A stretch of 64,000 nucleotides of DNA from Chitinophagaceae bacterium (GCA_020847395.1 JADLCD010000149.1:1-64000); one strand, 5' to 3'; shown: positions 26,517-35,523, counted from the stretch's first letter. A program made the numbers and translations. The notes: a model not told the origin generated them from the letters alone.

Positions 26517-26529
26517 ATAATTAAAAACC

Positions 26530-26537
26530 TATATTTG
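26530..26537 (+). promoter_or_regulatory. -7 promoter element TATATTTG abutting a start codon
   Basis: Exact TAnnTTTG match ending 3 nt before the ATG at 26541. Initiation about 5 nt downstream would fall on the start codon, giving a leaderless mRNA. Confidence 0.6.
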
Positions 26538-26540
26538 GAA

Positions 26541-27665
26541 ATGCTGCAAAGGGCTTTATATAATAATATTCTTGCCAATACCGGCAAGCAAAAAGTAAGC
26601 ATTTTATTGGGAGCAAGACGGGTAGGCAAAACGCACTTGTTGCAGCAGATCAAAAACAATATGCCGCAGGGTTGCCTGTGGCTGAATGGTGAAGACCAAA
26701 CGGTGGCTGATATTCTTGAAGAAAGAAGCATTGCCAATTATAAAAGACTTGTACAGGGTTATACATTGTTGATAATAGATGAAGCGCAATACATAAGCGA
26801 CATAAGCAGGAAGCTAAAGCTTATGATTGATGAGATACATCCTTTGCATATTATTATTACCGGCTCAAGCGCTTTTGATATGCAGCAGACCGGCGAACCG
26901 CTTACCGGCCGCAGCATCACCTATACAATGTTCCCTGTGGCGCAAATGGAGCTTGCAAAACAGGAAAATCTTATCCAGACAAAAGAGCTGCTGGACGAAC
27001 GCGTTGTGTTTGGGGGCTATCCCGAAGTAATTACATTGCCCACGCTTGCCGAAAAACAACAGTATTTATTTGAACTGATCAACACTTACCTGTTAAAAGA
27101 TATACTGGCATTTGAAGATATAAGAAATCCGCAAAAGCTAAAAGACCTGCTGGTGCTGCTGGCTTACCAGATTGGTAGCGAGGTCTCCCTCGACGAATTA
27201 GGCAGGCAGTTGGGACTTAGCAAAAATACGGTTGACCGGTATTTAGACCTGCTCAGTAAAGTATTTGTAATATACAACCGCAGGGGATATAGCAGGAACT
27301 TAAGGAAGGAAGTAGCGAAAAGCAGCCGCTGGTATTTTTATGATAACGGTATACGCAATGCCATTATAAGTAATTTTAATTTGCCTGCGCTGCGGCAGGA
27401 TATGGGCATGTTATGGGAAAACTATATTGCATCTGAAAGAATAAAGTACCACGCTTATAACAATTTTTTTGTGAACAGCTATTTCTGGCGCACATACGAC
27501 CAACAGGAAATTGACCTTGTAGAAGAACAAAATGCTGCACTCAGCGCTTACGAATTTAAATGGAGAGAGGATAAGGCAAAAATCCCCGTTGCATTTGCAA
27601 AAGCATACCCGGATGCTCCGTTTTCTGTAATACACTCCAATAACTATCTCAACTTTATTACATAA
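26541..27665 (+). CDS. AAA_14 / DUF4143 ATPase
   Basis: A 374-residue P-loop protein: Walker A GARRVGKT (about residues 21-28), Walker B LLIIDEAQYI (near 75), sensor segment IIITGSSAFD (near 110), a winged-helix region (LGRQLGLSKNTVDRYLDLLSKVFVIY) and the C-terminal DUF4143 nuclease-like fold (ENYIASE, EIDLVEEQNAALSAYEFKW). The family is widespread in accessory DNA with no settled role. I use the ATG at 26541 instead of the TTG two codons upstream, which lies inside the promoter element. Confidence 0.85.
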   Translation: MLQRALYNNILANTGKQKVSILLGARRVGKTHLLQQIKNNMPQGCLWLNGEDQTVADILEERSIANYKRLVQGYTLLIIDEAQYISDISRKLKLMIDEIHPLHIIITGSSAFDMQQTGEPLTGRSITYTMFPVAQMELAKQENLIQTKELLDERVVFGGYPEVITLPTLAEKQQYLFELINTYLLKDILAFEDIRNPQKLKDLLVLLAYQIGSEVSLDELGRQLGLSKNTVDRYLDLLSKVFVIYNRRGYSRNLRKEVAKSSRWYFYDNGIRNAIISNFNLPALRQDMGMLWENYIASERIKYHAYNNFFVNSYFWRTYDQQEIDLVEEQNAALSAYEFKWREDKAKIPVAFAKAYPDAPFSVIHSNNYLNFIT

Positions 27666-27731
27666 TATTACGGTTAAGAAAGTTTTGTTTAAACGATTAC
27701 AGGTTCTTGTTCAAAAAAAACTCCGGCAATA

Positions 27732-27869
27732 TTTAATAAAACATCCTCACCTTAACCCTGCTGTGCGTGGCGTCTTCGCCACGCACAACTTTGTTATCGC
27801 CTCCGGCACACATGCTGTGTGTTTAAGTTGGAAACCTGTAACCCCTTTAATACAACATCCTCACCTTAA
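27732..27869. repeat. 114-bp hairpin element between 24-bp direct repeats
   Basis: Copies at 27732-27755 and 27846-27869 differ at one base; the second contains the last codons of serA. Between them lies a perfect palindrome, GTGCGTGGCG (27763-27772), loop TCTT, CGCCACGCAC (27777-27786). This looks like a small inserted or duplicated unit that copied the 3' end of the gene. Confidence 0.75.
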
Positions 27870-29085
27870 TCGTTTCCTTAATACCCTTTAGCAATTCCAT
27901 TGCTTCTTTTGAAAGATGCTTATCAACATCAAGCACCACATAACCAATTTCATCATTGGTTTTAAGATATTGTCCTAATATGTTGATGTTATGAGATGAT
28001 AGTTGGGTATTGATCTGTGAAAGTACGCCCGGTACGTTTTCATGTATATGTAAAATACGATGTGTTCCCTCCTGTAAAGGCAACGCTAATTCAGGCACGG
28101 TGTGTGAGCCTGTTGTTATGCCTGTTTCAAGAAAGTTGATGAGTTTCATGCTCACATCTTCGCCGATATTTGCCTGTGCCTCTTCTGTTGAACCTCCGAT
28201 ATGTGGAGTAAGAATTACATTTGGCAGGTTTTGTAAAGGACTTGAAAACCTGTCGCCATTTTTTTCAGGCTCAACAGGAAATACATCAATAGCTGCACCT
28301 GAAAGTTGTCCACTCTGTAATGCATTGCTCAATGCATCCAGGTCAACCACTTCACCTCTTGCATAATTAATGAGAATGCTGCCTTGTTTAAAATTTTTTA
28401 TAACGCCTGCTGATATAAGATTTTTTGTTTGTGCTGTTTCGGGCACGTGGAGTGTTATAATATCGGCTTCAGATACCAATTCCTTAATGCTTTTTCTTGC
28501 CTGCGCATTACCTAATGGTAATCTTGTAACAATGTCGTAGAAAATCACCTTCATACCTAATGCTTCTGCCAGCACGCTTACCTGCGCGCCGATATTTCCG
28601 TATCCTATTATCCCCAGGGTTTTACCACGCAGTTCATAACTACCTTTGGCTTCTTTCATCCATTTGCCTTCATGCGCTGCTTTATTTTTATCCGGAATAC
28701 GGCGTATGAGCATTACCGATAGTCCGATTACAAGCTCTGCTACAGACCTTGTATTTGAGTATGGCGCATTAAAAACAGATACACCATGTTCGGTTGCCTT
28801 ATCAAGGTTCACCTGGTTTACGCCAATACAAAAACAACCTATAGCCTGTAATTTGGGAGCAGCATTTAATATAGCGGGAGTTATCTGCGATTTGGAGCGG
28901 ATACCTAACATGTGTACATCCTTCACAGCTTTTATCAACTCTTCTTCGGGTAGTGCACCTGTTACTTTTTTGATAGAAGTATACCCGGCTTTTTTAAAAT
29001 TCTGAACAGCAAGATCGCTGATGTTTTCAAGTAATAAAATGTTAATTTTTTCTTTGGGATAACTGGTCCGTTTTTTGTCAGTCAT
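27847..29085 (-). CDS. serA: D-3-phosphoglycerate dehydrogenase
   Basis: A 412-residue enzyme for the first step of serine synthesis (3-phosphoglycerate to 3-phosphohydroxypyruvate). NAD-binding motif GYGNIG at 161-166; catalytic Arg243 (YARGE), Glu272 (VEPE) and His295 (PHIGGS). The C-terminal ACT domain (~340-412, HENVPGVLSQINTQLSSHNINI) suggests feedback by serine, as in the E. coli-type enzyme of almost equal length. A TATTTTTG element lies 21 nt upstream of the ATG. Confidence 0.92.
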   Translation of the reverse strand: MTDKKRTSYPKEKINILLLENISDLAVQNFKKAGYTSIKKVTGALPEEELIKAVKDVHMLGIRSKSQITPAILNAAPKLQAIGCFCIGVNQVNLDKATEHGVSVFNAPYSNTRSVAELVIGLSVMLIRRIPDKNKAAHEGKWMKEAKGSYELRGKTLGIIGYGNIGAQVSVLAEALGMKVIFYDIVTRLPLGNAQARKSIKELVSEADIITLHVPETAQTKNLISAGVIKNFKQGSILINYARGEVVDLDALSNALQSGQLSGAAIDVFPVEPEKNGDRFSSPLQNLPNVILTPHIGGSTEEAQANIGEDVSMKLINFLETGITTGSHTVPELALPLQEGTHRILHIHENVPGVLSQINTQLSSHNINILGQYLKTNDEIGYVVLDVDKHLSKEAMELLKGIKETIKVRMLY

Positions 29086-29105
29086 ATTTTATTTAAAATT
29101 GGACG

Positions 29106-29113
29106 CAAAAATA
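29106..29113 (-). promoter_or_regulatory. -7 promoter element TATTTTTG for serA
   Basis: On the reverse strand, an exact TAnnTTTG match ends 20 nt before the serA start codon, in the divergent region with the serine hydrolase gene. Confidence 0.6.
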
Positions 29114-29144
29114 ATAACTTATTGCCTTTTTACGTTTTTTTGAC

Positions 29145-30329
29145 ATGTATCCCATGAGAAACTGTTCATTTATACATATCATTATTTTTTGTTTTCTTAT
29201 ATCCGGCTGCTATTACACTACTATTGATAAGAAAAAACAGGTGGTAACGCAAGATCGTGCAGATTCTTTAACTATAGCAGTTGATTCCAATATTTCAAAG
29301 GCGGAGTTGGCGAGATATTATAGTGCTGCACAGGATTTTTATGAAAATACGCTTGAAAAAAGCCATTTCAACGGAGAGTTTCTTGTAGCTAAAAAAGGCG
29401 AAATCATTTTTGAAAAATATAGCGGTTATGGTCATTTAGACCAAAAAGACGCGCTTACAGAAAATAGTGCTATTCATCTCGCATCTGTATCCAAAACTTT
29501 CACGGCAATGGCTACCCTAAAATTGTGGGAAGAAGGAAAACTACAGATTAATGATGAAGTTTCAACTTACCTCACCGGGTTTCCCTATAAAGGAGTAACT
29601 ATAAAAACTTTGCTCAATCATAGAAGCGGGTTGCCTAATTATGTGCATGTGATGGAGCAACTGGGCTGGGATAAGAAAAAAATTGTAACCAATCCGGATG
29701 TATTGCAGTTTTTGATTGAGAAAAAGAAAAACCTCCAGGTTAGCGCACCTGATCGTTCATTCCATTATTGCAATACCAACTATGCATTACTCGCATTGAT
29801 TATTGAAAAAGTAAGCGGCATACCTTATCCTCAATTTATTTACGAAAACTTTTTTGCCCCGCTTGGTATGACGAACAGCTATGTATTTACCATGTCTGAC
29901 TCGGCTAAATCTTTACCATCTTATAACTGGAAAAATAAGCAGGAGGCATTTACTTTTTTAGACGCTGTATATGGAGATAAAAATATTTATAGTACCGTTC
30001 GCGACCTGTTGAAATGGGAAACAGCGCTTACTTATGGCAACATGTTTAAGCAGGCAACACTTGATTCTGCTTACAAAGGATACAGTTACGAGAAGAAAGG
30101 CATTAAAAATTATGGATTGGGCTGGCGCATGCTGGAATATCCGAATAATGATAAAATCATTTTTCATAATGGATGGTGGCATGGCAACAATACTGTTTTT
30201 GCCCGGTTGATTAAAGATTCTGCTACCATTATTATCCTGGGTAATAAATACAACCGCAATATTTACCAGGCAAAAAAACTCTTTACGGCTTTTGGCGACT
30301 ACGAAACGGAAGAGGAGACGGAAGAATAG
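29145..30329 (+). CDS. serine hydrolase, class C beta-lactamase-like lipoprotein
   Basis: A 394-residue predicted lipoprotein (lipobox LISGC near residue 22). The beta-lactamase/DD-peptidase fold shows the SxxK motif SVSK (about residue 117) in ASVSKTFTAMATLKLWEEGKL, the YxN motif YCNTNYALL, and a C-terminal HNGWWHG in place of the KTG/HxG triad. Such proteins act as esterases or D-aminopeptidases more often than as antibiotic-hydrolysing enzymes; activity here is open. Divergent from serA. An alternative start lies 3 codons later. Confidence 0.82.
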   Translation: MYPMRNCSFIHIIIFCFLISGCYYTTIDKKKQVVTQDRADSLTIAVDSNISKAELARYYSAAQDFYENTLEKSHFNGEFLVAKKGEIIFEKYSGYGHLDQKDALTENSAIHLASVSKTFTAMATLKLWEEGKLQINDEVSTYLTGFPYKGVTIKTLLNHRSGLPNYVHVMEQLGWDKKKIVTNPDVLQFLIEKKKNLQVSAPDRSFHYCNTNYALLALIIEKVSGIPYPQFIYENFFAPLGMTNSYVFTMSDSAKSLPSYNWKNKQEAFTFLDAVYGDKNIYSTVRDLLKWETALTYGNMFKQATLDSAYKGYSYEKKGIKNYGLGWRMLEYPNNDKIIFHNGWWHGNNTVFARLIKDSATIIILGNKYNRNIYQAKKLFTAFGDYETEEETEE

Positions 30330-30347
30330 AAGTGCAGCCTCTCCCTG

Positions 30348-30364
30348 CCTCTCCAAAGGAGAGG
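30348..30364. repeat. palindrome CCTCTCC / GGAGAGG
   Basis: CCTCTCC (30348-30354), loop AAA, GGAGAGG (30358-30364), 18 nt after the serine hydrolase stop. No T-run follows directly; it could be a weak terminator or a dispersed repeat. Confidence 0.7.
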
Positions 30365-30461
30365 AGACCTGTACACAGCCCCGCTTATTATAGCATTTTA
30401 TAATTATTAATCAACATGAACGCCAAAGGATAATGCAAAAACACTTTTTTGCTTTTGCCTA

Positions 30462-30540
30462 TATTTTCAAATTTTCGAATTCTCTCATTTTCAAATTAAT
30501 TCCCCATTTCCACACTTTCAAATTTTCAAATTCCACATTC
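30462..30540. repeat. degenerate short repeats of the TTTTCAAATT type
   Basis: About six imperfect copies of a TTTTCAAATT-like word with CATTTCC/CACTTTC spacers, directly upstream of the pdhB promoter. Both strands are open over short frames here, but the composition is not protein-like. Confidence 0.7.
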
Positions 30541-30548
30541 CCCTTGTT

Positions 30549-30580
30549 TTTGGTTATCTGGCTCACATCCAATATTTTTG
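30549..30580 (+). promoter_or_regulatory. promoter of pdhB (TTTG / TATTTTTG)
   Basis: TTTG at 30549-30552 and TATTTTTG at 30573-30580 are 20 nt apart, close to the Bacteroidota -33/-7 consensus, and end 24 nt before the pdhB ATG. Confidence 0.65.
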
Positions 30581-30604
30581 CTCTCCTCAAACCACAAATA
30601 CAGC

Positions 30605-31594
30605 ATGGCAAATCGTGTAATACAATTCCGTGAAGCGCTTCGTGAAGCAATGAGTGAAGAAATGCGTCGTGATGAACGTGTTTATTTAATGGGAGAAGAA
30701 GTAGCAGAATATAATGGCGCTTATAAAGTAAGCCAGGGCATGTTAGATGAATTTGGCCCTAAACGGGTAATTGATACACCCATTTCAGAATTAGGTTTTA
30801 CAGCGGTAGCTGTGGGCTCAGCTCAAAATGGCTTACGCCCTATAGTGGAATATATGACCTGGAATTTTGCTGTGTTGCCGCTCGATCAGATTCTCAATAC
30901 CGCATCTAAAATGCTGGCAATGAGTGGCGGGCAGGTTGGTTGCCCTATCGTGTTTCGTGGAGCCAATGGTTCCGCAGGCCAGTTAGGCGCTCAGCACTCT
31001 ACGGCTTTTGAAAGTATGTATGCCAATATACCCGGACTTAAAGTAATTTCTGTTTCTAATCCATATGATGCCAAGGGGCTTTTAAAAAGCGCTATCCGCG
31101 ATGATGACCCGGTTATTTTTATGGAAAGTGAAGTGATGTATGGCGATAAAGGAGAAGTTCCTGAAGAAGAATATCTTATTCCCATAGGTAAAGCAGATAT
31201 CAAACGTGCCGGCACAGATGTAACTATAGTATCTTTCAATAAAATGATGAAAGTTGCTTTAGGCGCTGCTGAAGAACTGGCTAAAGAAGGTATCAGCGCT
31301 GAAGTTATTGACCTGCGTACAATACGCCCGCTCGACTGGCATACTGTACTGGAATCAGTAAAGAAAACCAACAGGCTGGTAATTGTGGAAGAGCAATGGC
31401 CTTTTGCTTCTGTTTCTTCTGAGCTGGCTTACAGGATACAGAAAGAAGGATTTGATTATCTTGATGCACCTGTACGCAGAATTACCAGCGCTGATGCACC
31501 AATGCACTATGCACCAAATCTTGTTGCCGCTTATTTACCAGATGTGCCAAGAACCGTTAAGCTGGTAAAAGAAGTGATGTACCTGAAGAAGTAA
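30605..31594 (+). CDS. pdhB: pyruvate dehydrogenase E1 component, beta subunit
   Basis: A 329-residue E1-beta. It pairs with E1-alpha to decarboxylate pyruvate with thiamine diphosphate. Seen motifs: REALREAMSEEMRRDERVYLMGEEVAEYNGAYKVSQGM, DTPISELGFTAVAVGSA, EYMTWNFAVLPLDQI, GSAGQLGAQHSTAFES and the C-terminal transketolase domain with VIDLRTIRPLDWHTV. No E1-alpha or E2 gene lies nearby, so the subunits are encoded apart. Start at MANRVIQF, 24 nt from a good promoter; a strong terminator follows. Confidence 0.92.
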   Translation: MANRVIQFREALREAMSEEMRRDERVYLMGEEVAEYNGAYKVSQGMLDEFGPKRVIDTPISELGFTAVAVGSAQNGLRPIVEYMTWNFAVLPLDQILNTASKMLAMSGGQVGCPIVFRGANGSAGQLGAQHSTAFESMYANIPGLKVISVSNPYDAKGLLKSAIRDDDPVIFMESEVMYGDKGEVPEEEYLIPIGKADIKRAGTDVTIVSFNKMMKVALGAAEELAKEGISAEVIDLRTIRPLDWHTVLESVKKTNRLVIVEEQWPFASVSSELAYRIQKEGFDYLDAPVRRITSADAPMHYAPNLVAAYLPDVPRTVKLVKEVMYLKK

Positions 31595-31638
31595 AATTCA
31601 ATTACAGGCAATTGCCTGGTGTATGTTATATTATTTCT

Positions 31639-31670
31639 ATCCCGGAGTAAAACACTTCGGGATTTTTTTT
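31639..31670 (+). terminator. intrinsic terminator after pdhB
   Basis: ATCCCGGAGT (31639-31648) pairs with ACTTCGGGAT (31654-31663), ten pairs with one G-U, loop AAAAC, followed by a run of eight T including the last stem base. It lies 44 nt after the pdhB stop. Confidence 0.85.
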
Positions 31671-31691
31671 GAATACCTTTATTCCTTATTA

Positions 31692-33767
31692 ATGAAAACA
31701 AATCTCCTTATATTATTTCTGCTGCTGTTTTCAAGGTCATTTGCTCAAAGCACAACATCCGATACCATTCCCGCGCTATCGGAAATAGTGATACAGGGAT
31801 TTGAAACCAACCGTAAGCTCCTTGAAACACCTGTTTCGGTGGGTGTGATCACTACACACGACCTGCAAAAGTTTTCTACAGTTTCCATGTTGCCTGCTAT
31901 GAATATTGTGCCAGGCGTAAGAATGGAAGAACGCTCACCGGGAAGTTACCGGCTGAGTATACGCGGCAGCCTCCTGCGTTCTCCTTTTGGCGTGCGTAAT
32001 ATTAAAGTGTACTGGAATGATATCCCCTTTACTGATGCCGGCGGCAATACTTATTTTAATCTTATCGACCAAAATACCGTTAACCAGGTTGAGGTTTTAA
32101 AAGGCCCCGGCAGCAGCATGTATGGTGCAAATACCGGCGGCGTAATTATATTGCATAGCAACGAAAACCAGTTTGATACAGATGGACAAAATGCCAATCC
32201 TCATCAATTGCAAGCGCAGGTGAGTGGAGGTTCTTATGGTTTACTTGGAGAAAACCTGCAATGGAAATATACCGGTAAAAAGTTCAGTTCCTCATTTACG
32301 CAAAGCCATATGCAGGCAGGTGGATACAGGGAGAACAGCCGGTTAAGAAAAGATGTGGTACAATGGAACGGCGCTGCGCAACTATCTGAAAAAGATAGAT
32401 TGTCCTGGATATTGATGTATGCAGATCTATATTACCAGACACCAGGCGGATTAACGTTTCAGCAAATGACTGCTAATCCCAGGCAGGCAAGGCCTTCAAC
32501 ACCCGTGATTGCAGGCGCTAAGGAGCAAAAAGCTGCTATCTATAATAAAACCCCTTTTGCAGGATTAAGTAACCACCATGCTTTTAATGCGCACTGGAGC
32601 AATACAACATCAGTTACTTTTTCCTATACAGATTTTAAAAATCCGTTCATCCTGAACTATGAAAAGCGATATGAAACCAATGTTGGTATACGTACAAAAT
32701 TCACTTATAACAAAACCTTTGGTATTCATGACATTAAAATAACCACCGGCGCTGAGTGGCAATACAATTATGCTGTGATCAACAATTATGGCAACAGGGG
32801 AGGAGTGGCAGATACTGTGCAGTATAAAGATAAAATAGGCGCCCGGCAGGTTTATCCTTTTGTGCAGGGCGGGTGGCAAATAGGAGAAAAGGTTCAATTG
32901 CAGGCTGGGGCAAGCACCAATTTCTTTGCATATCATTACCAGCGCCTTACAGATGCCGATGATGCAAAAAAGAAAAAAGTATTGAATGAACAATTGTTGC
33001 CACGGTTTGCAGCATTATACCGCATCACCAAAAATCTTTCGCTGTTCTCTTCGGTCAGCAAAGGCTTTTCCCCGCCTTCCATTGCAGAAGTAAGACCTTC
33101 TGAAGGTAGTATATATACCAATCTTAAGCCCGAATATGGCTGGAATTACGAGGTTGGTTTTAGAGGAAAAACATCCAACAGCAGGTTACAGTTTGATGTG
33201 GTGGCTTACCGGTTTAAGCTGCGGGATGCCATTGTACGCAGAACGGATGATAATGGCGCGGAGTATTTTGTAAATGCCGGGGGAACTGATCAAAAAGGTT
33301 TAGAATTTTCCACCGGGTATACGGTTATTCAGCGTAGTGAAGGTTTTTTACGTTTTCTGCAATTATCAGGCAGTGCAACATTAAATGATTTCAGGTTTAC
33401 CCATTACCAGGTAAATGATAAGGATTATTCAGGCAATGCTTTAACCGGGGTGGCAAAGCATATTTATAGTGCCGGTGTAGATATAAGAACAGCACCTGGC
33501 TTATACCTGTTTTCTTCTTTTGTATATACTTCAAAACTGCCGTTGCTGGATGATAATACTGTTTTTGCTTCACCTTACAGGTTGCTTGCGGCAAAGTTAG
33601 GATGGGTTAAAAAGATTAATGCATTGTCTCTTAACCTTTTTGCAGGCATAGACAATGCATTAAATCAGTTGTATAGCCTCGGAAACGACATTAATGCTGC
33701 TGGAAACAGATTTTATAATCCTGCTCCCGGGCGTAATTATTACGGAGGTATAACAATTAACTTTTAG
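31692..33767 (+). CDS. TonB-dependent receptor
   Basis: A 691-residue outer-membrane receptor. Signal peptide (MKTNLLILFLLLFSRSFAQ), then the plug domain beginning ALSEIVIQGFETNRKLLETPVSVGVI with VEVLKGPGSSMYGANTGGVI, then a 22-strand-type barrel ending RNYYGGITINF. No N-terminal CarboxypepD_reg domain. Smaller than SusC proteins and without a SusD partner, so siderophore, cobalamin or metal uptake is more likely than glycan import; the ligand cannot be told. I use the Met at the signal peptide, just past the pdhB terminator. Confidence 0.85.
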   Translation: MKTNLLILFLLLFSRSFAQSTTSDTIPALSEIVIQGFETNRKLLETPVSVGVITTHDLQKFSTVSMLPAMNIVPGVRMEERSPGSYRLSIRGSLLRSPFGVRNIKVYWNDIPFTDAGGNTYFNLIDQNTVNQVEVLKGPGSSMYGANTGGVIILHSNENQFDTDGQNANPHQLQAQVSGGSYGLLGENLQWKYTGKKFSSSFTQSHMQAGGYRENSRLRKDVVQWNGAAQLSEKDRLSWILMYADLYYQTPGGLTFQQMTANPRQARPSTPVIAGAKEQKAAIYNKTPFAGLSNHHAFNAHWSNTTSVTFSYTDFKNPFILNYEKRYETNVGIRTKFTYNKTFGIHDIKITTGAEWQYNYAVINNYGNRGGVADTVQYKDKIGARQVYPFVQGGWQIGEKVQLQAGASTNFFAYHYQRLTDADDAKKKKVLNEQLLPRFAALYRITKNLSLFSSVSKGFSPPSIAEVRPSEGSIYTNLKPEYGWNYEVGFRGKTSNSRLQFDVVAYRFKLRDAIVRRTDDNGAEYFVNAGGTDQKGLEFSTGYTVIQRSEGFLRFLQLSGSATLNDFRFTHYQVNDKDYSGNALTGVAKHIYSAGVDIRTAPGLYLFSSFVYTSKLPLLDDNTVFASPYRLLAAKLGWVKKINALSLNLFAGIDNALNQLYSLGNDINAAGNRFYNPAPGRNYYGGITINF

Positions 33768-33769
33768 TA

Positions 33770-33916
33770 TTAAAACATAGAAGCCAGCGAAGATACCCCT
33801 ATTGCAAAGGCATAACATACACCCATACAAAATGCTGCCAGTAAACCTAATTTGGCTACTAATTTCCAGGTAGGGATTTCAACTGCTTGATGTGCTCTTA
33901 ATGCTTGAGTTTTCAT
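33770..33916 (-). CDS. small single-span membrane protein, 48 residues
   Basis: Reverse-strand frame ATG (33914-33916) to TAA (33770-33772). It starts MKTQALRAHQAVEIPTWKLV, a basic amphipathic stretch, followed by a hydrophobic helix with LGLLAAFCMGVCYAFAIGV. Upstream a TTTG ... TATAATTTTA arrangement with about 18 nt spacing resembles a promoter. Lies between convergent TonB receptor and the TolC gene, whose own stop is 165 nt upstream on the same strand. Family not recognised. Codons and membrane topology look real. Confidence 0.6.
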   Translation of the reverse strand: MKTQALRAHQAVEIPTWKLVAKLGLLAAFCMGVCYAFAIGVSSLASMF

Positions 33917-34080
33917 GGATTAAAATTTTTAGTATTTACAAGGATATTATTACAACGTAAAATTATACAGTGCTGGTATATTATGCAAACCGTTAAAAGT
34001 AAAAAAGTTGGTGATTAACCTAATTTAGCATTTGCTAAACAGATTTGTGTGAAAATTGATTGTAACCCCTGCAGCCTTTT

Positions 34081-35523
34081 TTATAAACTGAGCTTTCCCT
34101 GGTAAAAATCCAGTATACGCGTACGGAAAATGTATTCGTACCAGGTTTGGGTAAGGTTCAGTCTTGCCCTGTCATAATTATTTTTGGTAATCAGGTATTC
34201 TGTAGAAACAATTGTACCCAGGTTAAACCGTATTTCGGCAGAGCGGAATGACTCTTTATATTGTGTGACCTGCTCCAGCAGCGCCTTATATTTTTCGTAA
34301 GCAGATGCCATGTCCTGGTGCGCTTTTTCGATGGATTGCTTTAAAACCAACCTGTTTTGCGTTGCATTATAAGCTGCACTTTTCGCGTTCAGCTTTGCTT
34401 TTTTTACAGCAGTGGTTACTCTAAGGTTGTTGAAAATAGGAATACTTAAATTCAAACCCACATAAGTACCTACGTTGTTTTTTATTTGATTATTGTAAGA
34501 TATTTTTTGCTGATCATAATTCTGCTGATCAATCATTACCGGATTTTTTACATTGCCTATTGTTACATATTCCCCTGTTTCAACAGAGGTAATGGTTGTT
34601 GGGATGAGTGTGTTGGATACATTGGAATAATTACTGCTGAGATTGCCGCCGAGGCTCAGCGTAGGATAATAGGCGCCTTTTGCAACCTGTACATTTTTTT
34701 CAGCGCTTTTTGCACGTAAATCAATCGCTTTTATTTGTGCAAGATTTTCTATTGCAGCAGCATATACCTGTTCGGCGCCGGCAGGGTAAATCTCCAGCAA
34801 TGCTGCCTCAGACATTCTTTCCAGCTTCATATTTTTATCATAGCCTGTATTCATTAACTGTGCCAAATCAAGCTTTGCTGTTTGCAATGCATTATATGCA
34901 GCAATAATGCTGATTTCATCATTAGCAAGTTGTCCTTTGAGATCTGAAAGCATATAACTGCCATTCACGCCCTTTTGTACCAGTACCGACATACGCTCCA
35001 CCTGCTTTTTTGTTACTTCCACCTGCTCGGTCATAATATGCCAGGTATCTTCATTATTGAGTACAGTAAGATATTGCAGAATAACGCGCAATGTCAGTTC
35101 ATCTTTCGATTGCTGCCACTCCATTTCACTTGCATGAAATGCATAGCCGGTTTGCCTGATAAGATTTTGTAATTGTAAACCACTGAATAGTGTTACACCT
35201 GCGCTTACCCCCACACTGGAGGACGAAAAATGCTGGTTAAGATATTCATTACTGTAAGGATTAATGGATCTACCCTGGTTCCAGCCATAGCCCCAATTGC
35301 CATTTACATTGGGTAGTAAATTAGCTTTTGCCTGCTGCCAGTCTGCTTTTGCCATGTCTGACTGCAATCCCTGTTGCTTAACCGGTATATTATTTTCGAG
35401 TGCTTTATCAACACATTGTTTTAAAGTGAGCACAGGAGCATTTGAAGTATCTGTTTGTGCAATACTTTTTAGTGAAACTATCATTACTACCACGCCGGCT
35501 AATAAACTTTTAACGTTCTGCAT
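34081..35523 (-). CDS. TolC-family outer-membrane efflux protein
   Basis: A 480-residue TolC-type channel with signal peptide to about residue 22. The two internally repeated coiled-coil halves are visible: LTLKQCVDKALENNIPVKQQGLQSDMAKADWQQAKANLLP near the start and AKGAYYPTLSLGGNLSSNYSN in the middle, ending FNLGTIVSTEYLITKNNYDRARLNLTQTWYEYIFRTRILDFYQGK. It follows a MacB-type ATPase gene by 27 nt, so the two form an export operon, but no permease or adaptor gene is adjacent. Confidence 0.88.
   Translation of the reverse strand: MQNVKSLLAGVVVMIVSLKSIAQTDTSNAPVLTLKQCVDKALENNIPVKQQGLQSDMAKADWQQAKANLLPNVNGNWGYGWNQGRSINPYSNEYLNQHFSSSSVGVSAGVTLFSGLQLQNLIRQTGYAFHASEMEWQQSKDELTLRVILQYLTVLNNEDTWHIMTEQVEVTKKQVERMSVLVQKGVNGSYMLSDLKGQLANDEISIIAAYNALQTAKLDLAQLMNTGYDKNMKLERMSEAALLEIYPAGAEQVYAAAIENLAQIKAIDLRAKSAEKNVQVAKGAYYPTLSLGGNLSSNYSNVSNTLIPTTITSVETGEYVTIGNVKNPVMIDQQNYDQQKISYNNQIKNNVGTYVGLNLSIPIFNNLRVTTAVKKAKLNAKSAAYNATQNRLVLKQSIEKAHQDMASAYEKYKALLEQVTQYKESFRSAEIRFNLGTIVSTEYLITKNNYDRARLNLTQTWYEYIFRTRILDFYQGKLSL

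Noticed and set aside
30433..30650. Short frames on both strands upstream of pdhB
   Set aside because: Translated low-complexity repeats; they overlap the pdhB promoter and start.
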